Below are positions 25,151 through 34,476 of a stretch of DNA of 64,000 nucleotides, piece by piece. The translations under genes and the position numbers were made by a program. Under the pieces are notes generated by a model, which worked only from the letters and a program-made list of their open reading frames with translations, was not told the origin of the DNA and ran no database searches. The stretch's first letter is position 1. Every line of letters begins with the position of its first letter. Source of the DNA: Marinoscillum sp049115815 (lineage in GTDB: Bacteria; Bacteroidota; Bacteroidia; Cytophagales; Cyclobacteriaceae); contig JAGDZO010000019.1 in the NCBI GenBank assembly GCA_049115815.1, positions 124,001-188,000 of the forward strand. Reading direction: 5' to 3'.

Positions 25151-26278
25151 ATGGCTAAAAGAGACTATTACGAAGTATTAGGAGTTGACAAGAACGCCGG
25201 TAAAGATGAGATTAAAAAAGCGTATCGAAAGATCGCTATTAAATACCATCCTGATAAAAACCCTGACAACCCTGAAGCGGAGGACAAATTCAAAGAGGCA
25301 GCCGAAGCTTATGAAATCTTAAGTGACGATCAAAAGCGTCAGCGCTATGATCAGTTTGGTCACCAAGGTGCCGCCGGAGGATTTGGCGGTGGTGGAGGCA
25401 TGAATATGGACGACATATTCTCCCAATTTGGCGACATCTTCGGCGGAGGTGGAGGCGGTGGAAGCCCGTTTGATAGTTTCTTTGGCGGTGGAGGAGGTGG
25501 AGGTCGCCGTACTCGAAAAGGCACCAACCTTCGTATTAAGCTTAAGCTCAACCTTCAGGAAATAGCCAACGGCGTAGAAAAGAAAATCAAAGTCAATAGG
25601 CTAACCGTAGATCCTGAAACGAAATTTGGCACTTGCGGATCATGTAATGGTACCGGTCAGGTAAGAAAAGTAGTCAATACCATGCTTGGTCAGATGATGT
25701 CTTCTTCCACATGCCCTGCTTGTGGTGGAGCTGGACAAACAGTGAGCAGCAGAGCATCAGGCACTGATAGCTCAGGCATGAAACGCGAGGAAGATGTAAT
25801 CACAGTGAAGATACCCGCGGGAGTCACTGATGGCATGCAACTCAGCATGAGCGGCAAAGGAAATGAAGTGGCTGGTGGAGTCCCTGGCGATTTGCTCATC
25901 CTTATCGAAGAGCAGGATGATGACACACTCAAAAGAGATGGAAACAACGTCATCTATGACTTACACATCAACTTTATAGATGCGGTACTAGGTACTACCA
26001 TTGAAGTACCTACTATCAACAATCGAGTGAAAATCAAGATTGAGCCAGGTACTCAAAGTGGAAAAATACTTCGTCTGAGAGGAAAAGGGATAAAAAACAT
26101 AGAAGGATATGGAGTTGGTGATCAGCTGATTCACGTAAATATCTGGACGCCAAAGACGCTCTCCAAAGAAGAAAAAACCATGCTAGAATCCATGAGAGAT
26201 TCTGACAATTTTAAGCCTAATCCTACTAAAGGAGAGAAAGGCTTCTTCGAAAACATGAAAGAGTTTTTCGGAGCATAA
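25151..26278 (+). CDS. dnaJ: Chaperone DnaJ with a reduced zinc-binding domain
   Basis: A 375-residue type I-like DnaJ: J domain 1-70 with HPD at 33-35, a long Gly-rich linker (72-120), substrate-binding domains and a C-terminal dimerisation region. Normal DnaJ has four CxxCxGxG motifs binding two zinc ions. Here only two remain: CGSCNGTG at about 162 and CPACGGAG at about 188. By spacing they are motifs 2 and 3, which together hold one zinc; motifs 1 and 4 are replaced by TVDPETKF and SSRASGTD. The reading frame is intact. It stimulates DnaK ATPase activity. Confidence 0.93.
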   Translation: MAKRDYYEVLGVDKNAGKDEIKKAYRKIAIKYHPDKNPDNPEAEDKFKEAAEAYEILSDDQKRQRYDQFGHQGAAGGFGGGGGMNMDDIFSQFGDIFGGGGGGGSPFDSFFGGGGGGGRRTRKGTNLRIKLKLNLQEIANGVEKKIKVNRLTVDPETKFGTCGSCNGTGQVRKVVNTMLGQMMSSSTCPACGGAGQTVSSRASGTDSSGMKREEDVITVKIPAGVTDGMQLSMSGKGNEVAGGVPGDLLILIEEQDDDTLKRDGNNVIYDLHINFIDAVLGTTIEVPTINNRVKIKIEPGTQSGKILRLRGKGIKNIEGYGVGDQLIHVNIWTPKTLSKEEKTMLESMRDSDNFKPNPTKGEKGFFENMKEFFGA

Positions 26279-26283
26279 ATTTT

Positions 26284-26328
26284 CCGCAACCTCCTTAGTC
26301 ATATTTCGTATGCTATGGGATGTTGCGG
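26284..26328 (+). repeat. 7-bp inverted repeat covering the start of the 26320 gene
   Basis: CCGCAAC (26284-26290) and GTTGCGG (26322-26328) are perfect reverse complements 31 bases apart. The right arm begins at the G of the ATG at 26320, so an mRNA hairpin could cover the start codon. It could also act as a weak terminator for dnaJ. Confidence 0.35.
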
Positions 26329-27204
26329 TTGGTTTTGACCTCAGTTTTTGCGCTGAGTATCACATTAAGTTTTAGTCAATTAAAAAAGTTTTACACGCTC
26401 AAGGAGTCTGTAAGCTTCGATACTGTAGCGTTTCGGCTAGAAGCCACTACTGGCAACTGCTATATCAAATCCTCAGATGAGGGTCCTCTCTCGATTTACG
26501 GTAATCCTGATCTGGAAAAAATCAATCCGTCCTTTAAGAGCAAAGTAGTAGGACGCACCTGCCAGGTAGATTTAGACTTAGAAGAATTTAGATCTTCGAG
26601 TCTTGGTGATGGTATATTGTTGGCTATGCTTCATAGCGAAGAAACTCAAAACAACTTTTGGAAGATTCTTTTTGACAATGAAAAAGTCTATCGATTAGAC
26701 CTGAGTTATGGTTTTGGCAATGCTGATGTGGATCTTAGCGGTACATCAGTTCAAAATTTCAAAGTTCGCTCCGGAAGTGCTGACATCACGGTTAATTACA
26801 ATGATGGATTAGCCAACAAGATAGAAATGGATACTTTCTGGGTCAAAACAGATATGGGATCCATCTCTGCCAAGCACCTTGAATTGGCTAAGGCCAAATA
26901 TGTCAAAGCCAATGTAGGTTTTGGTAGAGCCATGCTTGATTTCAGTGCAAACTCTGAAAGGAAATGCAAGGTGGACGCGTCTGTGGGAGCAGGAGGATTG
27001 GAGGTTTTCTTACCTGGAAATCATGTGCCAACAATCATATATATAAAAGAAAGCCCACTCTGTGGTATCCGGATAGCCGATGGGTTTGAAGAGGTAGAAA
27101 AGAATGTTTTTGTGAATATGAGTTATAAGGCTGACGCAGAAAATCTCCTCTCTTTCAATGTGGATGTAGCTATGGGAAATGTGGCTTTCCGAAATAAAAA
27201 ATAA
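26320..27204 (+). CDS. Secreted protein with beta-solenoid-like repeats, function unknown
   Basis: A 294-residue protein with a signal peptide (about 1-19, ending LSFSQ). The rest is made of short beta segments in which polar and hydrophobic residues alternate (FKVRSGSADITVNYN, AKYVKANVGFGRAMLDF, CKVDASVGAGGLEVFLP), similar to adhesin-like or LiaF/DUF4097-type repeats. It is probably periplasmic or at the surface. It follows dnaJ on the same strand with a 41-base gap. No enzymatic motif is visible. Confidence 0.55.
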   Translation: MLRLVLTSVFALSITLSFSQLKKFYTLKESVSFDTVAFRLEATTGNCYIKSSDEGPLSIYGNPDLEKINPSFKSKVVGRTCQVDLDLEEFRSSSLGDGILLAMLHSEETQNNFWKILFDNEKVYRLDLSYGFGNADVDLSGTSVQNFKVRSGSADITVNYNDGLANKIEMDTFWVKTDMGSISAKHLELAKAKYVKANVGFGRAMLDFSANSERKCKVDASVGAGGLEVFLPGNHVPTIIYIKESPLCGIRIADGFEEVEKNVFVNMSYKADAENLLSFNVDVAMGNVAFRNKK

Positions 27205-27214
27205 TACCCAGTGC

Positions 27215-27877
27215 TCATCCCCCCGGATGAATCATAATTCCTTTCACAATTAAATACTGAGCAGAAACATAACTGGTCATTATAAAAAATCCTGCCAACG
27301 GAATTTCCATCACAAATTTATCAATAGCGATACAGCTATCGGACAATACAAACATGATGGCACCAATGACTACATAGTTGAAACTATCATTGGTCGTAAG
27401 CCCATTACGAAGAATGGCCATGCTTATCATTATCAAAATACACAAGGCGTATACTACAATAGGAATAGCAAGCGATCCGGCATTCGGAATCAAAATGGAA
27501 AGTAAAACAGCCCCATAAATGAAAACTGGAATCAAAGGTTTAATCATGAGCTTAGGTTTATCATACGCCGTTTTTCGCATAACATAAGCATAGACTAAAT
27601 GGGCAACTAAGAAAGAACCCAATCCTCCTAGGAAATAGCTGTCTCCTTCATAAATAAGCAAAATATCTCCAATCCAAGAAAAGATTAAAACCACAACAAG
27701 CATCAATCTTGGCATGGTGACCACACCATCTGCCATGACAAACACGAGGTATATCAACGTGGGCATGAGCATAATTTTGGTTATTGGTATCAAGTCAATA
27801 GCGCCCACCACTATTGCTGTGATATGTACGGTGCATATGAGCATGTAAAATCCTACAGTTAGTTTTTCTTTCATCAT
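27215..27877 (-). CDS. YhhN-family membrane protein (lysoplasmalogenase-like)
   Basis: A 220-residue polytopic protein with about eight hydrophobic segments. The conserved family residues appear in IFSWIGDILLIYEGDSYFLGGLGSFLVAHLVY and GAIMFVLSDSCIAIDKF, matching the YhhN/TMEM86 family, whose animal members hydrolyse the vinyl ether bond of lysoplasmalogen. The bacterial substrate is uncertain. The double ATG at 27877/27874 is preferred over an upstream TTG at 27898. Confidence 0.75.
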   Translation of the reverse strand: MMKEKLTVGFYMLICTVHITAIVVGAIDLIPITKIMLMPTLIYLVFVMADGVVTMPRLMLVVVLIFSWIGDILLIYEGDSYFLGGLGSFLVAHLVYAYVMRKTAYDKPKLMIKPLIPVFIYGAVLLSILIPNAGSLAIPIVVYALCILIMISMAILRNGLTTNDSFNYVVIGAIMFVLSDSCIAIDKFVMEIPLAGFFIMTSYVSAQYLIVKGIMIHPGG

Positions 27878-28011
27878 TTCAGCCTTTTCAAAACCCAATT
27901 TACTAAACAGAATCTTATTCTTATTCAGTTAGAATTACCTGTCAATTCAAATGATAATTTGCCAATAATGCTTAAATTCCAAGGATCAAGTAAGTGTAAT
28001 TATCAAGCAGA

Positions 28012-31000
28012 TTGCAAGCGCGTCAAATATACCGGGATTTCTCAATTCTTCTCCCAATCATCAAAGGGGTAGCCATTGTTTCCATATTGTGCTTTTCGTT
28101 CCTTAGAGCAGAAGCCCAGACTGGATTGAATCCAAATAAAAAACTAAGCCAATACATACTTCAATCATGGAATGCCGACCAGGGATTTGGCTCTGAGTCT
28201 TCCAATGACATTATTCAGACGAAAGAAGGCTATATCTGGATAGCTACTTATACTGGTCTTTATCGTTTTGATGGCAAGGACTTTAAGGTATTTACATCTC
28301 AAAATTCCGCCATCCCTTCATCCAACGTGCTTAGGATAGGCTATGACTCGAACAACGTACTTTGGGTAGGTACGCTGCACGGCTTGGCTAAGCTGGAAAA
28401 TGGCGAATTTGTTACCCCTGAGGCTTTGCTGTCCAGTTCCAACCAATTGGTGGAGAGCATGACCATCACTAGTGATAATGGCATCTGGTTTGGCACCAAA
28501 TCGAATAAACTGTATAGATTCAAAGATAACAAATTAGAAGATTTCACTGCTCAATTCAACGATCAGCAAAGTACAGTTACCTGCATTTCGGAAAATAACG
28601 GGGTAATCTATTTTGGTACGGATGATTCCAAGATCACAAGATATAGCGATGCTACTGGTTTTGAAGAAATCCTGGAGAATCGTAACCTCAATGGTATTAA
28701 CCAAATCTACTTTTCTGACAAAGGCAACTATCTGGGCACAGGAAATGGACTCTATCTGTTGGACGAAAATCAAATAACCAAAGTGGAGGCCATGCAAAAC
28801 ATCGCCATTACTTCCATCACTGAGGATGCGTTCAATTCACTCTGGCTAGGGACTATGAATGGTATCTATAGGCTCCGGGAAGGGGACAATTCGCTGGACT
28901 ACCTTGACCAATCTAAGGGACTTCCCAATGATATCATCAGAGTACTCATGGTAGACCAAGAGAATAACCTGTGGGCAGGAACTTATCGTAATGGGATTTT
29001 TATGCTTTCGGATGGCAGTCTGACAAGCTATTCGAACGTGGACGGATTGAAGTCTGACATTATTTCTGGCATCACTCAACTATCAGAAAACAAGATATTA
29101 TTTGGCAGTGAAAATAGTGAATTAAGTGTATTAGAAAATGGAAGAATAAGCCCATTTGACCCAAAAATAGCTTTGCCAACTGGCAGGTTGAAACATCTCA
29201 TGTCTGACTCCAAAGGTCGGGTGTGGGCAAGCACATATGTCGGATTATATGTCATCGAAGACTCAAAATTGAACAGCTTCAACCTCGATAGTGGCTTTCC
29301 TGACAATTTTGTCCGTGTTAGCTATGAGGATCGAAATGGAAATGTTTGGGTAGGTACAAAAAATGCTGGATTGTTCAAGTTTAATAGCCTATCCAAATGG
29401 GAAACATTAGACATCAGCAAAGGTCTAAGCTCAAACTATATCATGTCCATCACCGAGAATGCTCAAGGCCAATTGATAGTGGGCACCATGCATGGAATCA
29501 ATTTTATTGAAGGTATGGACGTCAAGAAGATCATCACTACAGAAGATGGACTTCCCTCCAATTTTACTTTTTCGATTTACCCAGAAGATGATATTTTGTG
29601 GATTGGCTCCAATGATGGTTTGATCAGGTACCATCCAGACCAAGTCACAGTTTTTAATATACATAATGGGCTACCAAGTAATGTGGTCTATGACGTACTA
29701 CCAGACGCGTCTGGCAACCTTTGGTTACCTAGCGAAAAATCCATCATCAAAGTAAATATCAACAACCTAAATGAGGCGGCTGAAGACTCAAGCGTTTCGC
29801 TAATGACAGAGGAATATGATCAGAGTGATGGCATGAAAAACAGTCACTGCCTAGGCGCCACCCTTTCGCTCATTGACGACAAAAAGAATCTCTGGGTTCC
29901 TACAATCGGCGGTGTGGTACTAGTAGAGCCGGATAAGGTGAAAAGCAAAACAACACCTCCGAAACCCATTCTAGAGAATATGATGGCTGATAATAGTTCT
30001 TTGTCTCTCTTAGAATCTATGGTGAATGTACCGGCGGGCACGGATCGACTGAGGATAAAATTTACGGGGATAAGCTTCGGAAATACTCAAAGAATCTCTT
30101 TTAGATATAGGCTGAAACCTTTCGATGAAACTTGGATAGAGGATAATGGAACAAGAAGTGCCCTTTACACTAATATCACACCTGGCAATTATGAATTCGA
30201 GATTCAAAGCGGCGTGAATAACCAGTTTACGAGTGAGGTTGTTAGCAAAACAGTCAATTTTGAAGCCAGCTGGTGGCAGACCATCTGGGCCAAGCTCTTT
30301 GCAATCGTCATCATCGTTGCTTTGGTGATGTTTTTAAACCTCTACCGTGTAAGTAGGCTAAAGGAGAGAAATCAAAACCTTGAAGAGATGGTGGACAAGC
30401 GCACCAATGAGCTACTCATCCAGAAACAAGAATTGGCAGATGCCCTGAAGGAACTGTCGGATGCACAGGAAAAAATGTTGCAGTCCGAAAAAATGGCTTC
30501 ATTGGGGGTCTTATCCGCCGGTGTGGCTCATGAGATTAATAATCCCCTCAACTTTATCAAAGGTGGAGCCAACGTGCTGGACACACTCGATTTCGAGGAT
30601 CATAAAGATTCCAGCAAAATCCGTGAGCTGATAGGCATCATCAACGAGGGAGTGAACAGAGCTTCCGGTATAGTTTCCAACCTAAACCAATTTAGCTACA
30701 ACAAAGAAGGAGTAGTTGGCGATTGTGATATCAATAAAATAATTAGCAACTGCTACACCATGTTGGCTCAGCAGGTTGTGGACAATGTTGATTTCAAAAT
30801 AGACTTAAGCGAAACCCCAACTATAGTCATTGGTAACAGTGGGCAGCTGCATCAAGTGTTGATTAATCTGATGACCAACGCCTTACATGCGGTAGGATCA
30901 AAAGGGGAGATTCGCGTACAAACCAGATCGACAAAGAATACTGTGGAAATAGAGATCACAGATGATGGATATGGCATAGACCCGAAGATCATATCGAAAA

Positions 31001-31176
31001 TTATGGAGCCATTTTTCACAACCAAGCCTCCTGGAGAAGGCACTGGACTAGGACTCTCCATCGCATATAATATTATCACAGAACACGAAGGAACCATCAA
31101 CTTTGCTTCTGCAAAAGGACAAGGAACTAAGGTGCTCATCACCCTTCCAAAAGAGGGGGTAAAGAACATAGCCTAA
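28012..31176 (+). CDS. Two-component sensor histidine kinase with beta-propeller sensor
   Basis: A 1054-residue membrane kinase. Signal peptide (about 15-36), then about twelve propeller blades of the Reg_prop type (patterns such as GYIWIATYTGLYRFDG, NVWVGTKNAGLFKF), a Y_Y_Y domain (about 660-745), one membrane helix (about 760-780), a short coiled coil, and a HisKA domain with the phospho-acceptor His at 840 (AHEINNP). The ATPase domain has N (NALHAV), G1 (DDGYGID), F and G2 (GEGTGLGLSI) boxes. Unlike classic Bacteroidota hybrid systems it ends there, with no receiver or DNA-binding domain, and no response regulator is adjacent. The start is a TTG; no early ATG exists. Ligand unknown. Confidence 0.88.
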   Translation: MQARQIYRDFSILLPIIKGVAIVSILCFSFLRAEAQTGLNPNKKLSQYILQSWNADQGFGSESSNDIIQTKEGYIWIATYTGLYRFDGKDFKVFTSQNSAIPSSNVLRIGYDSNNVLWVGTLHGLAKLENGEFVTPEALLSSSNQLVESMTITSDNGIWFGTKSNKLYRFKDNKLEDFTAQFNDQQSTVTCISENNGVIYFGTDDSKITRYSDATGFEEILENRNLNGINQIYFSDKGNYLGTGNGLYLLDENQITKVEAMQNIAITSITEDAFNSLWLGTMNGIYRLREGDNSLDYLDQSKGLPNDIIRVLMVDQENNLWAGTYRNGIFMLSDGSLTSYSNVDGLKSDIISGITQLSENKILFGSENSELSVLENGRISPFDPKIALPTGRLKHLMSDSKGRVWASTYVGLYVIEDSKLNSFNLDSGFPDNFVRVSYEDRNGNVWVGTKNAGLFKFNSLSKWETLDISKGLSSNYIMSITENAQGQLIVGTMHGINFIEGMDVKKIITTEDGLPSNFTFSIYPEDDILWIGSNDGLIRYHPDQVTVFNIHNGLPSNVVYDVLPDASGNLWLPSEKSIIKVNINNLNEAAEDSSVSLMTEEYDQSDGMKNSHCLGATLSLIDDKKNLWVPTIGGVVLVEPDKVKSKTTPPKPILENMMADNSSLSLLESMVNVPAGTDRLRIKFTGISFGNTQRISFRYRLKPFDETWIEDNGTRSALYTNITPGNYEFEIQSGVNNQFTSEVVSKTVNFEASWWQTIWAKLFAIVIIVALVMFLNLYRVSRLKERNQNLEEMVDKRTNELLIQKQELADALKELSDAQEKMLQSEKMASLGVLSAGVAHEINNPLNFIKGGANVLDTLDFEDHKDSSKIRELIGIINEGVNRASGIVSNLNQFSYNKEGVVGDCDINKIISNCYTMLAQQVVDNVDFKIDLSETPTIVIGNSGQLHQVLINLMTNALHAVGSKGEIRVQTRSTKNTVEIEITDDGYGIDPKIISKIMEPFFTTKPPGEGTGLGLSIAYNIITEHEGTINFASAKGQGTKVLITLPKEGVKNIA

Positions 31177-31186
31177 TCAACACCAA

Positions 31187-32347
31187 CTATTCGGCTCTTT
31201 TTCGTCTGAGAAAAATTTGGATAAAGACAAAGGCCAAGAGGCAACAACCTCCACCTACAGCGAAGATTAAAGGAAATCGCTCATTGATTCCACTATAGGC
31301 AAAACCAGAAATCAGCGCACCTGTGCCTATGCCTACTTCGAGGAAGATAAAAAGGGTGGAAACCCCTTTGCCTCTGCTTGACTCAGGGCTCAGATCAATC
31401 GTCCATGCAAATAGCGTCGGAGAATTGAGCCCATATCCTATGCCAAAAAGGAATGCACCAGCAAAAAACTGAACCTGGGTGGTTGATGTACCCAAGACAA
31501 GCATACTAACGAACAAAATCAAGGTACTGAATTGCAAAACTGTAGCTCGCCCAAACCGATCAGACAATTGCCCACCTCCTATCCTCACCAGCAAGGATGA
31601 GCTTGTAAACATCACAAAGAACAGTCCTCGGTTCTTCAATCCAAGAAAATCACTAAAATCAGGAGCAAGCGTTATCACGGTACCAAAAGCCAGAGTGGTG
31701 AGTACCATGATGATGGATGGTGCCAATACCGCCGGTTCGTAAATATCAGAGAGACGAATCTTAACCATAGACAGGTTGAAACTGCTTCTGTCGGTAAGGG
31801 TCTCTTTCATACCGGCCAAGATGATGACGGAAGCAAAGGCAAAGACTGAGCTCACATAAAAAAGGGTGTCCATCCCAAACTCTAGATAGACCGTACTCCC
31901 AATCGCTGGACCAGAAGCCATCCCAATAGTGCCAAAAAAAGAAGATATCCCTAACGCCTCGCCCCTTTTGTCTTTTGGTACTATGTCTGCTATGTATGCG
32001 GAAGTACCCGTGGGTTTAAACCCCGTGGAAAATCCATGAAACAATCGTATCAACAAGAAGCCTGTGACACTCATCGCCAATGGATACATCAGCGCGGCTA
32101 TGCCACTTACCAGAGCACCTACTACCATCACAGGGATTCTGCCCCACTTGTCTGTAAGCTTACCACTAAATGGTCGTGATATGCCAGCCGTAAGCGTGAA
32201 AAGGGCTACTATCAGACCAATGTATTCTTTGCCTCCCATCCTGGTGAGATATGCCGGGAGTTCTGGCATAATCATGGTGAAGGAGGAAAAGAATAAATAA
32301 GAACTAAAGGAAAGAAGCCAGAAGTTCTTGGAGTATTTTTTGAACAT
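31187..32347 (-). CDS. MFS transporter
   Basis: A 386-residue carrier with 12 predicted membrane helices. The MFS loop motif between helices 2 and 3 is GKLTDKWGRIPVMV, with a similar loop GGQLSDRFGRATVL between helices 8 and 9. The overall pattern suggests a drug- or metabolite-efflux member but the substrate is unknown. It starts two bases after the prfB stop, so it is read from the same mRNA. Convergent with the sensor kinase gene. Confidence 0.85.
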   Translation of the reverse strand: MFKKYSKNFWLLSFSSYLFFSSFTMIMPELPAYLTRMGGKEYIGLIVALFTLTAGISRPFSGKLTDKWGRIPVMVVGALVSGIAALMYPLAMSVTGFLLIRLFHGFSTGFKPTGTSAYIADIVPKDKRGEALGISSFFGTIGMASGPAIGSTVYLEFGMDTLFYVSSVFAFASVIILAGMKETLTDRSSFNLSMVKIRLSDIYEPAVLAPSIIMVLTTLAFGTVITLAPDFSDFLGLKNRGLFFVMFTSSSLLVRIGGGQLSDRFGRATVLQFSTLILFVSMLVLGTSTTQVQFFAGAFLFGIGYGLNSPTLFAWTIDLSPESSRGKGVSTLFIFLEVGIGTGALISGFAYSGINERFPLIFAVGGGCCLLAFVFIQIFLRRKRAE

Positions 32348-32349
32348 CC

Positions 32350-33433
32350 CTATTCGTGTTGATGGAGCAAGAATGCCTTGATGTAATCCATCAAATCTCC
32401 ATCCAATACGTTCTGGACATCAGTTCGCTCAAATCCTGTCCTTGCATCCTTGATCAACTTATAAGGATGCAACACGTAGTTTCTGATCTGTGACCCAAAG
32501 TCAATTTTCATTTTGCCAGCTTCTACCTTGTCACGCTCCGCGTTTTGCTTTTCGATCTCTCTTTGGTACAATTGAGATTTCAGCATCTGCATGGCTCTTT
32601 CGCGATTGGCAAGCTGAGATCTATCCACTGAGCAGACTACTACTATTCCGGTCGGCTTATGAGTCAGCTGCACTTTGGTCTCCACCTTGTTCACATTTTG
32701 ACCTCCGGCACCTCCAGATCTTGAGGTCTGCATTTCGATTTCATTGGGATGAATATCGATCTCGATGGTATCGTCTACTACAGGATATACATATACAGAG
32801 GCGAAGGAAGTATGCCTTCTTCCACCGCTATCGAATGGTGAAATTCTCACCAAACGATGAACACCATTTTCCGATTTGAGAAAACCATAAGCCAATGGTC
32901 CATCAAATTCTAAAGTAACAGATTTGACACCTGCTACATCACCAGCTTGAAAATCTACTTCGCGGACTTTATAGCCATTGGACTCTCCCCACATGATATA
33001 CATCCGCATCAGGATACCCGCCCAATCATTACTCTCAGTACCACCAGCACCTGGTGTAATCTGTAGCATGGCTGAGAGCTGATCTTCACTACCTGAGAGC
33101 ATCTTTTTAAACTCAAGATCCTCTACTTCTTTTAGGGCATGAGCATAAGCCTTGTCTACTTCGGCTTCACTCCCTTCACCTTCATCCAAAAATTCTTGTA
33201 GGGTTTCTGCCTCCTCTACTGCGCCTTCCACTCGCTCAAAATGATCAGTCCATCCCTTTTTAACTCGAATGGCCTTCATGGTTATTTCGGCTTGCTCTGG
33301 ATCATTCCAAAAGTCTGGCTGAGCCGTAACAAGCTCCTCTTCTTCTATCTCTTTTTTCTTGGCGGCATAGTCAAAGATACCCCCTCAAGGCCTCTACACG
33401 CGCCTTCAAGTCTTTCAACTGATCTGTAGTCAT
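32350..33433 (-). CDS. prfB: Peptide chain release factor 2, with programmed +1 frameshift
   Basis: The ATG at 33433 opens a 20-codon frame ending at an in-frame TGA (33373-33371). After a +1 shift at CTT-T the reading continues to the TAG at 32350 for a total of about 360 residues. The frameshift context GAGGGGG-TAT-CTT-TGA-C is the classic RF2 autoregulatory site. The long part has the SPFDSGGRRHTSF region and the GGQ loop (SGGAGGQNVNKVETKV) that triggers peptide release at UGA and UAA. Low RF2 favours shifting and so raises RF2. An MFS gene follows two bases downstream. Confidence 0.97.
33370..33386 (-). promoter_or_regulatory. prfB programmed frameshift site
   Basis: On the minus strand GAGGGGG, TAT, CTT, TGA, C. 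The G-rich part acts as an internal Shine-Dalgarno three bases before CTT, and the TGA is followed by C, a weak termination context. Notable because most genes here have no Shine-Dalgarno at their starts. Confidence 0.93.
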
Positions 33434-33596
33434 GTTGTAACTTTTGTTAGTTCAATTAATTAGAATGGCGAAGTTAACCCGAATAACTTGAGAGTTGAAT
33501 ATCAGCAAAAACCAATTTCAGAAAATGTCATTCTGAGCTTATCGAAGAAGACATTTTCTACCAGATTCACTTGGCTTATCTAACTGGATTTTTAAA
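33434..33596. other. Intergenic, upstream of prfB
   Basis: This stretch must contain the prfB promoter, but I find no exact TAnnTTTG box on the minus strand. Nothing else is recognisable. Confidence 0.3.
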
Positions 33597-33690
33597 GCAG
33601 ATGGCGCCCGTTTAGCGAAAGCGCAACGCGTAACTATTCCAAGACTTAGTCATTCCAACATTTCCAAATTGAGTAATCCAATTTTTGCCG
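33597..33690 (-). mobile_element. Relic of a second RAYT element (3' end with REP hairpin)
   Basis: The sequence starting GCAGATGGCGCCCG aligns over about 90 bases with the left end of the complete RAYT element at 35467: first the REP palindrome (CGTTTAGCGAAAGCGCAACG), then the last codons of the transposase. On the minus strand it would read ...IGLLNLEMLE-stop, versus MGLLKLEMLE-stop in the intact copy. The rest of the transposase gene is missing. Confidence 0.75.
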
Positions 33691-33771
33691 CATTAGCAAA
33701 AAAATCAGATCACCGATCGTTAATGCTTGACAGATGGAGTTGCGCAGTGGAAACGATCGTTATTGAAATTT

Positions 33772-34128
33772 TTAATATTCAGCAATAAGTGATTCGTAAG
33801 GGATTTTTAGTTTCTCATGAAGATTCCTGATCATGCCTAGCGTGAGCTTTCGCTTTCGACTGAAAATTTCTGAAACTCTACTTTTATAGCCTAGAATTTT
33901 AGCTAGTTCGGTTTTGTTCATATTCAGCTGTTCCATTCGGAATTTGATCGCCTCAATAGGGTCTGGAGCCACTATAGGGTAATGCTCTTCTTCATATTTC
34001 TCAATGAGAATTGTAAGAATTTCGGCCTCATCACCTTCAGGAGAATTGACTGATGCATGAAATATTTGTTCAAGCCTATTAAGGGCAGAGTTGTAATCGT
34101 CTTCTGTTTTTATAGCTTTAATTTTCAT
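33772..34128 (-). CDS. higA: HigA-type antitoxin with helix-turn-helix
   Basis: A 118-residue protein: a helical N-terminal region (about 1-55) that should bind the toxin, and an XRE-like helix-turn-helix (NMNKTELAKILGYKSRVSEIFSRKRKLTLGMI) at about 68-100. It is the second gene of a toxin-first pair, three bases after the HigB gene, as in higBA modules. Predicted to repress the pair by binding the dyad at 34458-34476. It stands between REP copies in the accessory segment between prfB and the serine hydrolase gene. Confidence 0.85.
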   Translation of the reverse strand: MKIKAIKTEDDYNSALNRLEQIFHASVNSPEGDEAEILTILIEKYEEEHYPIVAPDPIEAIKFRMEQLNMNKTELAKILGYKSRVSEIFSRKRKLTLGMIRNLHEKLKIPYESLIAEY

Positions 34129-34131
34129 GAC

Positions 34132-34425
34132 TCAAATTGTGTCTGCGTTTATATTATCATACTCCGAATGAGTTCCAATAAATCTAACAAAAACCCATTG
34201 TCTCAAATAATTGATATCAACTATTAGACGGTACTTATTTCCACAAATATTGAAAACCACTCGTCCGCCTTTAAGAATACTAGCTTTAGCATATCCTTCT
34301 TTGATATCCGATGGATTATCCCAGGACGCCTTGGATGCTTCTTTGTACCAAGTTTTCAGTTGATCTTCAGAATCGGCATGTTTCTCCCAGAATTCTCGTA
34401 GTATTTTCTTTGCTACTACTCTCAT
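34132..34425 (-). CDS. higB: HigB-type mRNA interferase toxin
   Basis: A 97-residue RelE-superfamily toxin of the HigB_toxin group: MRVVAKKILREFWEKHADSE at the N-terminus, WDNPSDIKEGYAKASIL in the middle, then the strand segment RVVFNICGNKYRLIVDINY and FVRFIGTHSEYD at the end, with the conserved His and Tyr. It cuts ribosome-bound mRNA. Complete and with an intact antitoxin gene downstream. The promoter with an overlapping operator lies directly upstream. Confidence 0.87.
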   Translation of the reverse strand: MRVVAKKILREFWEKHADSEDQLKTWYKEASKASWDNPSDIKEGYAKASILKGGRVVFNICGNKYRLIVDINYLRQWVFVRFIGTHSEYDNINADTI

Positions 34426-34443
34426 TCATTATTTGTTGAACGA

Positions 34444-34476
34444 CAAAGTTAAGCAAAAGTTACCGTTTTGGTAACT
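34444..34476 (-). promoter_or_regulatory. Promoter and operator of higBA (33.8-34.4 kb)
   Basis: The minus-strand -7 box TAACTTTG (34451-34444) is exact. Just upstream lies a perfect dyad, AGTTACC-N5-GGTAACT (34458-34476), in the region between -7 and -33, where bound HigA would block polymerase. TTAGCAAAT-like half sites lie further out. Confidence 0.6.

Noticed and set aside
28012..31176. Classic hybrid two-component system protein (HTCS)
   Set aside because: The protein stops after the HATPase domain; no receiver or AraC-type domain is present.
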